DNA of 64,000 nucleotides from Streptomyces sp. YPW6. Its GTDB lineage: Bacteria; Actinomycetota; Actinomycetes; Streptomycetales; Streptomycetaceae. The position numbers and the translations under genes were made by a program. The first letter of the stretch is position 1, and the number at the start of each line of letters is the position of its first letter. Below, one piece after another: positions 52,565 through 60,492 of the stretch. The DNA is taken from NCBI RefSeq assembly GCF_018866325.1, contig NZ_CP076457.1, positions 558,001 through 622,000 of the forward strand, written 5' to 3'. Under the pieces are notes generated by a model, which was not told the origin of the DNA, searched no databases, and saw only the letters and a program-made list of their open reading frames with translations.

Positions 52565-53055
52565 GATCACTCCTGCCATGGCCTCTACGATTTCCCTCTC
52601 CGTGGGAAGTACTCTGTCCGAACGGGCCAGGCAGCGCTATAGGACGATGGTCCCTGGGCCGATGGTCGCAGCCCTCTTGCGGGAAACTGAGACGGGCGGG
52701 CACCGCATGGACGGCTTCGGCATTGCCGTCGGCGCGATGGACCATCCAGATTTCGAGGCCCTCTTGCGGAGGCCGGGGTAGGGGCCGTGGGCGCCGCGCA
52801 CGGACGGCGAGGCGATGCCGGCCTCAATCCGGTGGTCAGCCACGGGCCGGCGCCCTGGCGGGCGGGATCGGCCATGAGGGGAACGCCCTGGCGCTCGCAG
52901 ATCCGGATGATCCGGTGGGTGCGGGCGGCGCTCCCGGCCCGCTTCGGCGCGCTGCGCACACCACGCGCGCGGCCGGGCACCGTCGTCGCGACCCGTTGAC
53001 ACAGGCAAGGACGTCGGATCTCCGGTTGGTCCCCGACCGGTCCCCCAAAGGATGA
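52565..53055. other. Non-coding region upstream of the peptide operon
   Basis: About 490 bases lie between the first gene of the peptide operon and the tRNA-Pro hairpin. It must hold the promoter of the minus-strand operon. Short frames on both strands lack ribosome binding sites and resemble nothing. I see no integrase, att-like tRNA copy or insertion sequence here. Confidence 0.5.
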
Positions 53056-53089
53056 GGGGCCGGTCTCGGATTTCTCCGACACCGGCCCC
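53056..53089 (-). terminator. Hairpin terminator after tRNA-Pro
   Basis: A 14-base-pair stem with one mismatch (GGGGCCGGT...ACCGGCCCC, loop ATTTCT) begins 20 bases beyond the tRNA 3' end. Confidence 0.75.
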
Positions 53090-53109
53090 TGATCTGCGAC
53101 TGTCTCCAG

Positions 53110-53183
<74 letters not shown>

Positions 53184-53233
53184 CTGCGTTTCCTCCCGGT
53201 CGCTCCGGGTGGCCGCGCAGGACAAACATTACC

Positions 53234-55885
53234 TCACTCCGAGGACCGTATCGACGCGCGTGCCTGCTGGGCGCGGGCGGCCAGCCCTTCGGCCCCACAG
53301 GCCATGGCCTGCTTCTGGGCTCGGGCCAGCTCCCGGTGCGATCCGATGGCGATGCCGTACTCGACCCGGGCGAGGGCGTGCTCGTAGGCGGAGGAGGACT
53401 TCTCCAGGTGTCCCACGGCCTCGGCGAGCAGCTGAGCGGAGCGCTCCGGAGGTGCGAAGAGGGCGACGCAGCGCAGGGCTTCGCCGAGAGCGGTGGGTGT
53501 GCCGAAGCGTTCGGCGTGGACCCGGTTCCGGGCGGCGAGGTGTGCCGCGCGGGCCGGGTCGTCCTCGGCCAGGGCGCGTGCCAGGTCGCCGGCCCAGGGA
53601 GCCCAGATGCCGTTGAAGCGTTCGCGCGGCTCCAGTGCGGCGCCCGCCGCTTCGAGCTCGGCGATCGCCTCCTTCTTGCGGCCCTCGGCCAGCAGCAGGC
53701 GGCCCCGCACGCACGGCCCGTCGGGCAGCACCATGGCGCTGGGGTAGGGCGGGCCGAAGTGGTAGCGGTCGGCGATCCTGCGGGCCTCGTCGGTGCGGCC
53801 GCGGGCCAGCAGGGTGTCGATGAGCAGGCAGGCAGCGTCCCAGTGGACGGGCAGTCCGGAGCCGACACGGTCGGCGAGGCGGAGTCCTTCGCGCAGGAAG
53901 CCCTCGGCCTCGGCGAGGCGGCCGCGACGCCGGTGGACCATGCCGAGCAGGGTGTGGGCGAACGCCAGGTGCGCGCCGCTCCAGCCGGAGATCTCGAAGG
54001 CCCGGACCGCCTCGCCGAAGAGGCTCTCGGCGCGGTCCAGCTGATCGACGAAGGTGTAGGTGATGCCGACCATGGTGGGCAGTTCGAAGCCCCACTCGGA
54101 ATCGGTCCAGCCGAGGCCCCGGGCGGGGCTGCCGTCGATCAGGGCGCGCTCGCAGAGGTCGACGATGAGCTGGGCGTTCTCACCGCGCAGCATGGCGTCG
54201 AAGGCCCGGAGGGTGAGCAGCGCCCGCTCCGCGTTGTCGCGGCCCTTGAGGTGGTCGGCGTTGCGGGTGAGCCGCCGGGAGCGGGCCGGTCCGTCGTCCT
54301 CGGCGGCCTGCATGCCCTCCCACATGAAGTGCGCCGCCTGCAGACGCATCAGTCCGGGGCCGGGCGCGGTACGCGCGGCTTCGGCGGCCAACGACAGCGC
54401 CGCGTCCTTGAGCTGGTTGTTGTGGGCGAGCGCGGCGGCCAGCCGGAAGGTGGCGTCGACGCGCAGCCCGTCGTCGAGCCCCGGCATGTCGAGGGCGGCC
54501 CGCAGGTGCTGGACCGTGGTGGGCGGGGAGCTCAGCAGCGTGGCGCACCCCAGCTCGTAGAGGAGGACAGCCCGGTCCTTGGGGCGGGGCGGCTCCTCCA
54601 GGGCCCGTTCCAGGCAGCGTCGGGCCGCTTCGGGCGCACCGACGGCGAGATGCTGGCCGGCGGCTTCCCGTAGCTGCGCGACCAGTTCCTGGTCGTCGTC
54701 CGGGTGGACTTCCAGCAGGTGCCGGGAGGCCGCGGCGGCGCCGAGGCCGGCACGGGTGATCGCCCAGGCGGCGCGCCCGTGCATGGCGGTGCGGGTGGCC
54801 GGCGGGATCGAGCGGTAGACGGCGCTCGCGATCAGCGGGTGGACGAACTCCAGCGGGTCGAAGCCGCTGACGATACGGGCGTCGCGCAGCCGGGCCGTGC
54901 AGTCGGCGGCCTCCGCCGAGCTCATTCCGGCGAGGGTGGCGGCCAGTTCCTGGGAGATGTCGGTGCCGAGGACGGCTGCGGCCCAGGCGAACCGGTTCGC
55001 GTTCGTGCCGAGCCGCTCCAGCCGGGCGACGAGCCCGCTGCCCCGCGCGGACGCGCCGAGTTCGCGCAGTTCGCCGGCGGATTCCTCCACGGGCGGCAGT
55101 TCGCGGTCCTGGACCTTGGCGACCAGCTCGACCGCCTCGTACGGATTGCCTCCGGTGACGGCCCACACCTCGCGGCAGAACGGGTCGTCGGCGTGCTCGC
55201 CGAGGCCCGCGCGGACCAGTACGGCGGTGGCGTCCGGGGTCAGGGCCCGCAGGGCGACCCGGGTCACCGTGCCCTGGCTGCCGCCGCGTTCGGCCTCGCG
55301 GTCGGCGATGTAGTTGGCGTCGCGTTCGGCCAGCTCCTGCGGGCGGTGGGCCTGCACCACCAGGACGGGCAGTTCACCGAGGCGGGCGGTGAACGAGGCC
55401 AGCCAGGCGAGGGATTCGCCGTCCGCCCAGTGGGCGTCGTCCACGATGAGGAGCAAGGGGCGGTGGCTGAGCCGGGAGGCGAGACGGCCGACGACGAAGT
55501 CCAGGCCGTCGCGCACACCCTGCGGATCGGGCTGCGGGCCGCTCGGCTCGGCGAGACCCAGGGCCGGGGCGGTGATCTCGAACCAGTCGCCGAACAGGGC
55601 CCGGGTCTCGTCGGGCGGGAACCGGTCGAGGGCGGGCTGCAGCAACTGCCGTACGACATGGAACGGTACGGAGGTGACGGTCTCGCCTCCCCGGGCGGAC
55701 CACACGGTGCAGCGGTCGGCGGCCATCGCCTGGATCTCGGCGAGCAGCGCGGTCTTGCCGAGTCCCGCCTCTCCGCTGAACACCAGGAGCCCGCCGACGG
55801 CCTGCGCCCCGCACAGGGCGTCCACCGCCTCGGCAGCGGCGGCGAGTTCCGGTTCACGCTCGTACAACGGCCGGGACGGCTTCAT
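53234..55885 (-). CDS. AAA-ATPase / TPR-rich regulator (LuxR-LAL-like without the HTH)
   Basis: This protein of about 883 residues has an N-terminal ATPase with Walker A FSGEAGLGKTALL (about residues 38-50) and Walker B LLLIVDDAHWADGES (about 145-159). A long helical region of TPR-like repeats follows (roughly 380-870; ARRCLERAL, AESLFGEAVRAF, AEGFLREGLRLADR). This is the plan of the large ATP-binding LuxR (LAL) regulators, but no GerE-type DNA-binding domain follows the repeats, so it may signal through a partner. ATG 55885 follows GGAAGGG. It starts just upstream of tRNA-Pro on the same strand. Confidence 0.85.
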   Translation of the reverse strand: MKPSRPLYEREPELAAAAEAVDALCGAQAVGGLLVFSGEAGLGKTALLAEIQAMAADRCTVWSARGGETVTSVPFHVVRQLLQPALDRFPPDETRALFGDWFEITAPALGLAEPSGPQPDPQGVRDGLDFVVGRLASRLSHRPLLLIVDDAHWADGESLAWLASFTARLGELPVLVVQAHRPQELAERDANYIADREAERGGSQGTVTRVALRALTPDATAVLVRAGLGEHADDPFCREVWAVTGGNPYEAVELVAKVQDRELPPVEESAGELRELGASARGSGLVARLERLGTNANRFAWAAAVLGTDISQELAATLAGMSSAEAADCTARLRDARIVSGFDPLEFVHPLIASAVYRSIPPATRTAMHGRAAWAITRAGLGAAAASRHLLEVHPDDDQELVAQLREAAGQHLAVGAPEAARRCLERALEEPPRPKDRAVLLYELGCATLLSSPPTTVQHLRAALDMPGLDDGLRVDATFRLAAALAHNNQLKDAALSLAAEAARTAPGPGLMRLQAAHFMWEGMQAAEDDGPARSRRLTRNADHLKGRDNAERALLTLRAFDAMLRGENAQLIVDLCERALIDGSPARGLGWTDSEWGFELPTMVGITYTFVDQLDRAESLFGEAVRAFEISGWSGAHLAFAHTLLGMVHRRRGRLAEAEGFLREGLRLADRVGSGLPVHWDAACLLIDTLLARGRTDEARRIADRYHFGPPYPSAMVLPDGPCVRGRLLLAEGRKKEAIAELEAAGAALEPRERFNGIWAPWAGDLARALAEDDPARAAHLAARNRVHAERFGTPTALGEALRCVALFAPPERSAQLLAEAVGHLEKSSSAYEHALARVEYGIAIGSHRELARAQKQAMACGAEGLAARAQQARASIRSSE

Positions 55886-55996
55886 GCCCACCCTTCCCCA
55901 CAGAGGCAGTCTTCTCGATGGTCGAGCCTAGTCGTGCGCGGGTGCTCGTCGACAGAGTTCACGCGATTCCCCGCAGGTGCGGGGCACAATCGAGTA

Positions 55997-56476
55997 GTGA
56001 ACGAGATGCGCAGGGACCGTGATGCCGAGGGACGGGCGCGCAACGCGCGCCCCCGCGACGGACTGGGCCGCCCCCTGCCGTACGGGGCGCCCGGCGTCGA
56101 GCGGCAGCCGGAGGGGGTCGTCCGCACGCCAGCGGAGACGCTGAGGGAGGCGCAGCGGCTGCTGGACGCGGGGATGCCGTTCCACGCGCACGAGGTCTTC
56201 GAGGACGCCTGGAAGTCGGGGCCGGAGGACGAACGCGAGCTGTGGCGGGGACTGGCCCAGCTCGCGGTGGGGCTGACCCATTCCGCGCGGGGCAACACCG
56301 CGGGCGGGGCGCGGCTGCTGCGCCGGGGCGCGGGGGCGCTCGCCCCGTTCGCCGGGGCCGGCCCGTACGGGATCACGGTGGCGGCGCTGTCCGGCTGGGC
56401 GCGGGAGTTGGCGGTCCGGGTGGAGTCGGGCACGACGGTGGACGCGGCGGCCGAGGCGCCCCGCCTGCGGGGGTAG
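55997..56476 (+). CDS. DUF309 family protein
   Basis: This 159-residue protein has the DUF309 signature: EAQRLLDAGMPFHAHEVFEDAWKSGPEDERELWRGLAQLAVGLTHSARGN (about residues 49-98), an all-helical domain of unknown function with conserved His-Glu pairs. GTG 55997 lies about seven bases after CACAAT, a passable -10, suggesting a leaderless message; ATG 56006 is an alternative. It is divergent from the AAA regulator gene. Confidence 0.88.
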   Translation: MNEMRRDRDAEGRARNARPRDGLGRPLPYGAPGVERQPEGVVRTPAETLREAQRLLDAGMPFHAHEVFEDAWKSGPEDERELWRGLAQLAVGLTHSARGNTAGGARLLRRGAGALAPFAGAGPYGITVAALSGWARELAVRVESGTTVDAAAEAPRLRG

Positions 56477-56582
56477 TCCGACGGCCGGCGCGGGGGCCGG
56501 GAGCAGCTCCGGCGCCGGCCGGGCGGCCGGAAGATCCGGGTCCGCGAACCGGGGGTCCGGACAGCAACTACGATCCGGCTCC

Positions 56583-57116
56583 ATGAGCACTTCCGATCAG
56601 GGTCAGGACCAGGACCAGCGCCGGGACGCCCCCGTTCCCATAGCCGGCACCGACACCGCCGTGGAGTCCGGAGCCCAGGGTGAGGCGGGGACCGTGGATG
56701 CGGACGGGGAGGGCGACAGACTCGACGCACCGGACGGGGAGGGCGTCGGTCTCGACGCACCGGACGGCCAGGACGGGGAGGGCGACGCACTCGACGCACC
56801 GGACGGCCAGGGTGGGAAGGACGACGACGGACCCGAAGCACCGGACGGCCAGGACGGAAAGAGACTCACGCCGCGCCAGGCCCGGCGTCTGCGGATCGTG
56901 CTCTCCGCGCTGGGCATGGCCGCGATGGCGGTCGTCCTCGCGCTGCGCATCGCGAGCCGGTCGTCGGTGCTCGTCGTGGGTGTCTACGGGCTCGCGCTCA
57001 TCCTGTGCGGCGTGATGATCGAGCTGAGCAGGATGGGCCGCACCCGGCTGGCCAGCTGGCTGCTGGGAGCGGGACTGCTGGCCGCGGTGGGAGCGGACTG
57101 GCTCCTGCTTCCCTGA
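56583..57116 (+). CDS. Small membrane protein with acidic repeat region
   Basis: This 177-residue protein has an acidic, repetitive N-terminal half (repeated LDAPDGEG and LDAPDGQ segments, residues about 48-90) and three hydrophobic segments in the C-terminal half (about 105-122, 127-145 and 155-175), with RQARRLRIVLSALGMAAMAVVLALR beginning the first. The family is a DUF3017-like actinobacterial membrane protein in layout, though I am not certain of that. The repeat region is probably cytoplasmic and disordered. Confidence 0.75.
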   Translation: MSTSDQGQDQDQRRDAPVPIAGTDTAVESGAQGEAGTVDADGEGDRLDAPDGEGVGLDAPDGQDGEGDALDAPDGQGGKDDDGPEAPDGQDGKRLTPRQARRLRIVLSALGMAAMAVVLALRIASRSSVLVVGVYGLALILCGVMIELSRMGRTRLASWLLGAGLLAAVGADWLLLP

Positions 57117-57126
57117 TCTCGACCCT

Positions 57127-57199
57127 GATCATGTGATCGCTCGTGCACGCTCATGATCGGTTCATTGACCCTCCTTGACCGGTCGATCAGGATGCACGC
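57127..57199 (+). promoter_or_regulatory. Promoter of the DUF2264 gene with inverted repeat
   Basis: TTGACC (57165-57170), a 17-base spacer and CAGGAT (57188-57193) form a good sigma-70-type promoter that ends six bases before ATG 57200, predicting a leaderless transcript. GATCATG (57127-57133) and CATGATC (57152-57158) form an inverted repeat just upstream. Confidence 0.65.
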
Positions 57200-59266
57200 A
57201 TGAACGCCTCAGCTGGTGACCTCTTCGGACTGCCTCCGGAGGACCGCGCGTCGAGCCCGTACACCGGATACACCCGCGCGCACTGGGAGGCGGCCGCCGA
57301 CGGCATGCTGGACGCCGCCTGGAAGTGGGCCACGCCGCACGGCGCACGGCTCGACCTCCCCGGGCCCCCGTCGCACGCGGGGGTCCGGTCCGACGGCCTG
57401 GAGGGGTACGCGCGCACGTTCCTGGCGGCCGGGTTCCGGGTCGCGGGGGCGGGCGGAAAGGATCCGAACGGTCTGCTGGAGCGGTACGCGGCCGGGCTCG
57501 ACGCCGGTACGCGGACGCCGGGCCGGGACGACGCGGAGTCCTGGCCGCTGATCCTCGACCACCATGTGCAGGGACAGCCGATGGTGGAGTCCGCGTCCGT
57601 GGCACTCGGCCTGCGCCTCACCCGGCCCTGGCTGTGGGACCGGCTGGCATCCGGCGTACAGGACCGTGCGGAGCGGTGGCTGCGGGGCGCCCTGCGGCAT
57701 GTTCCGTCGGGCAACAACTGGTACCTCTTCCCGTACACCGTCGCCGGGTTCCTGGAGTCGGTGGGCCGGGGCGACGCGGAGACAGCGCGGGCCCGGGAGC
57801 GTGCGTCGGAGCTGCTGGACCACTGGTACCGGGGCGACGGCTGGTACGCCGACGGGGACGGGCGCGCCTTCGACCACTACAACGGCTGGGCGTTGCACCT
57901 GTATCCGCTGCTGGACGCCCATCTCTCGGGAGACGAGGAGGAGTCGGGGCGCCACGGGGCGCGGCTGCGCGAGCATCTGGACAGCTTCTCGCTGATGTTC
58001 GGGGGCGACGGGGCCCCGCTGTACTTCGGGCGCTCGCTGACCTACCGGTTCGCGGCGGGTGCGGCGGTGGGTCTGGGCGCGGTGACGGGGCACACGCCGC
58101 TCGCCCCGGGGGTCTCCCGGCGCCTGGTCAGCGGGTCGCTGCGGTACTTCCTGGAGCGGGGCGCGATCGGGCACGACGGGCTGCTGAGCCTCGGCTGGCA
58201 CGGTCCGCACGCGGCGACGCTGCAGACCTACTCCGGCCCCGCGTCCCCCTATTGGGCGTCGAAGGCCTTCGTGACGCTCCTGGCCCCCGCCGGGCACCCG
58301 TTGTGGACGTCGCCGGAGGAGGCGGCTCCCAGTGAGGGTCCCGACCGGGTGCTGTCCGTTCCGGCGACGGGCCTTCTGGTGCAGTCGACGGGGGCGGACG
58401 GCGTGGTGCGGCTGCACAACCACGGCAGCGACCATGTCCGCCCGGACGAGGGCGAGTCGGCTGCCGACGAGGACCCGCACTACGCGCGCCTCGCGTACTC
58501 CACCGTGACCGGGCCGACCTCGGCGGGGAACACGGCGGACAACCATCTGTCGGTGACGGTGGGCGGGGCGCGCAGTGCCCGGCGGCGTATCCGTCCGCTG
58601 GGGTGCGGACACGGCGACGGCTGGGGCTGGGCGGCCTCCTGGCATCTGCCGGTGTTCCCGGCGGGCCCGTCCACCGTCCCGGGGCTGCGGGTGGAGAGTG
58701 TGACCGTGGTGCGGGGCCGCCACGAACTGCGGGCGCACCGGGTGCTGGGTGCGCCGGACGGGGCGCGGGCCGAACTGACGGGCTGGGCGACCGCCCCGGA
58801 CGGCCCGGTGCGTTCAGTGCTGCGGGAACTGCACGGATGGGAGGCACCCGAGGAGGTACGGGCCCCGCAGGGCACGGCGTTCGCGCGCTGGGCGACCGTG
58901 CCCCGGCTCGGCGCCGAGGTGACCGGAACGGCGGTTCTGGTTGCCCTCGCCTCGCTGACCGCCGGCCCGGAGGCCGCCCCGCCGGACGAGGCCGTGGGCG
59001 GCTCGGCGGACCCGGGTGGCGCGTCCAGCGGCGCGGTGGACGGTGCCGGGACGTCCGGCGGCTCGGTGGACAGGGGCAGCGCGTCCAGCGGCTCGGTGGA
59101 CAGGGACAGCGCGTCCAGCGGCTCGGTGGACAGGGACAGCGCGTCCGGCAGCGCGGTGGACCGGGTGGCGGTGGACGGTGACACGGTCAGCGTGCGGTGG
59201 TCGCAGGACGGGGCGTGGACGCGTATCGCCTTCGGCGGGGACACGGTGACGGTCGAGCACGGCTAG
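57200..59266 (+). CDS. DUF2264 domain protein
   Basis: This 688-residue protein carries a DUF2264 domain in the first 370 residues or so: DGLEGYARTFLAAGFRV, GRDDAESWPLILDHHVQGQPMVESASVALGL, NNWYLFPYTVAGFLE and FDHYNGWALHLYPLL are typical of this alpha/alpha-barrel family, related to polysaccharide lyases and glycoside hydrolases acting on uronates. A beta-rich second domain follows. Near the C-terminus a 10-residue repeat (ASSGSVDRDS) occurs three times. There is no signal peptide, so it should be cytoplasmic. It has its own promoter and is probably monocistronic. Confidence 0.9.
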   Translation: MNASAGDLFGLPPEDRASSPYTGYTRAHWEAAADGMLDAAWKWATPHGARLDLPGPPSHAGVRSDGLEGYARTFLAAGFRVAGAGGKDPNGLLERYAAGLDAGTRTPGRDDAESWPLILDHHVQGQPMVESASVALGLRLTRPWLWDRLASGVQDRAERWLRGALRHVPSGNNWYLFPYTVAGFLESVGRGDAETARARERASELLDHWYRGDGWYADGDGRAFDHYNGWALHLYPLLDAHLSGDEEESGRHGARLREHLDSFSLMFGGDGAPLYFGRSLTYRFAAGAAVGLGAVTGHTPLAPGVSRRLVSGSLRYFLERGAIGHDGLLSLGWHGPHAATLQTYSGPASPYWASKAFVTLLAPAGHPLWTSPEEAAPSEGPDRVLSVPATGLLVQSTGADGVVRLHNHGSDHVRPDEGESAADEDPHYARLAYSTVTGPTSAGNTADNHLSVTVGGARSARRRIRPLGCGHGDGWGWAASWHLPVFPAGPSTVPGLRVESVTVVRGRHELRAHRVLGAPDGARAELTGWATAPDGPVRSVLRELHGWEAPEEVRAPQGTAFARWATVPRLGAEVTGTAVLVALASLTAGPEAAPPDEAVGGSADPGGASSGAVDGAGTSGGSVDRGSASSGSVDRDSASSGSVDRDSASGSAVDRVAVDGDTVSVRWSQDGAWTRIAFGGDTVTVEHG
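59051..59140. repeat. Three 30-bp tandem repeats inside the DUF2264 gene
   Basis: GCGTCCAGCGGCTCGGTGGA plus ten further bases is repeated head-to-tail at 59051, 59081 and 59111; the last two are identical over 30 bases. It encodes ASSGSVDRDS units in a linker between the main domain and the last beta-strands, so copy-number change would keep the frame. Confidence 0.85.
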
Positions 59267-59514
59267 GCCCCTTCCCGCCCTCCTCGTGCCTCCGCGCGGT
59301 GCACCGCCGCCACGGGGTTCCGGGCCGCGGACGCCCGCGCGACCAGCAGTCGCGGGCCGTGGACGTCCTCCTCGGCCACCACTTGGTGCCGGACCGACGA
59401 CACCCACGCGAGCACCCGGTCCCGTACCGTCGACACCCTCGCCCCCGATGCGCCCCGAGCCGGCGCACCCGGTCGGTTCATCAGATTCTCACCCGACCCG
59501 CATAAGGTGCCCCC

Positions 59515-60411
59515 GTGACCCAGATGACCCCGCCCGGCTGGCATCCAGACCCCGGGCACTCAGGCAAAGGCCCCGCTCAGGAACGCTGGTGGGACGGAGC
59601 GCAGTGGACCGGCCATGTCCGCGCGTCGCCCGAAGCGGTACGCCGTCGCGGCATCCGCATCGGCGTCGGCGTGACGGTCGGCGCGGTGGTGCTCGCCGCC
59701 ATCGGGGGCGGCATGTACCTGCTGGGCGAGGACCGTGGCAGCGCCCGGCCGGACACCGCGGCCTCCTCGCCGTCGGCCGCCCCCGACCTGCCGGGCGCAC
59801 CCGACGGCGGTAAGGGGAGCGACGGGGAGAACGGCGAGGGCCAGGGGCCGGGGCAGAAGCTCCCGCCGACCGAGCCGGGTTTCGCCACGGACCTGGCCGC
59901 CGGGATCAGCATGCCGGTGCCCGAGGGGTGGAAGGGAACGTCCGGAGCGGTCGGCGCCGGCCTGACGACGGGTGAGCACGCGTGCCCCGGCGACACCTCC
60001 GAGACCTGTGTGCGCGGCGGCGTGTTCTCGGCCCCGGCGGCCGCCGTGAAGCTGACCGCGGGGACCCCCGAGGAGGCGGCGAAGAAGGACATCAGCGCCA
60101 ACGCGAAGGAGTCCTACGGCGGCAAGAGCTACGGGAAGATCACCTCGCACGAGGAGCTGAGGTCCGAGGCCGTCACGGTGGCGGGCGGCAAAGGGTACGT
60201 CGTGCGCTGGAAGGTGGTGACGCAGAAGGGCGACGACGGCTACGTGGAGTCCCTGGTGTTCCCCTCCCCCGTCTCCAAGAACATGCTCGTCGTGGTCCGG
60301 TCCGGGTTCGACATCAATGAGGACGCGCCGAAACTGTCCGTTCTGGACGAGATCACGGGCGGGATCAAGGCCGCGTCCGTCGGCGAAGGAGGCAACGGCG
60401 GCGAGGTCTGA
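59515..60411 (+). CDS. DUF2510 domain membrane-anchored protein
   Basis: This 298-residue protein has an N-terminal DUF2510 motif (PPGWHPDPGHSGKGPAQERWWDGAQWTGHV, residues 5-35), a single transmembrane segment (about 46-70), a Ser/Pro/Gly-rich spacer and an extracytoplasmic domain of about 170 residues that contains two cysteines (HACPGDTSETCVRGG), probably disulfide-bonded. The function is unknown; this is a common actinobacterial cell-surface layout. The start is GTG 59515, with AAGG upstream. It is followed by a strong hairpin before the convergent phospholipase gene. Confidence 0.87.
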   Translation: MTQMTPPGWHPDPGHSGKGPAQERWWDGAQWTGHVRASPEAVRRRGIRIGVGVTVGAVVLAAIGGGMYLLGEDRGSARPDTAASSPSAAPDLPGAPDGGKGSDGENGEGQGPGQKLPPTEPGFATDLAAGISMPVPEGWKGTSGAVGAGLTTGEHACPGDTSETCVRGGVFSAPAAAVKLTAGTPEEAAKKDISANAKESYGGKSYGKITSHEELRSEAVTVAGGKGYVVRWKVVTQKGDDGYVESLVFPSPVSKNMLVVVRSGFDINEDAPKLSVLDEITGGIKAASVGEGGNGGEV

Positions 60412-60421
60412 CCCGCGCGCT

Positions 60422-60472
60422 GCGCACAGGGGCGGGGCCCGGGCCAGTGGTCCGGGCCCCGCCCCTGTGCGC
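60422..60472. terminator. Long bidirectional hairpin terminator
   Basis: A perfect 21-base-pair stem (arms 60422-60442 and 60452-60472) lies between the convergent DUF2510 and phospholipase C genes, only 11 bases after the former's stop. Confidence 0.85.
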
Positions 60473-60492
60473 GCTGCCCGCCGGCCTTGGCC

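Noticed and set aside
52485..52781. Plus-strand 98-codon frame upstream of the peptide operon
   Set aside because: Its first half is antisense to the M29-like gene, there is no ribosome binding site and no similarity; I could not separate it from chance.
27264..53109. Integrase, transposase or insertion sequence marking an island
   Set aside because: No recombinase, IS ends or complete duplication of the tRNA 3' end could be found, so the mobile origin is reported only as a hypothesis.
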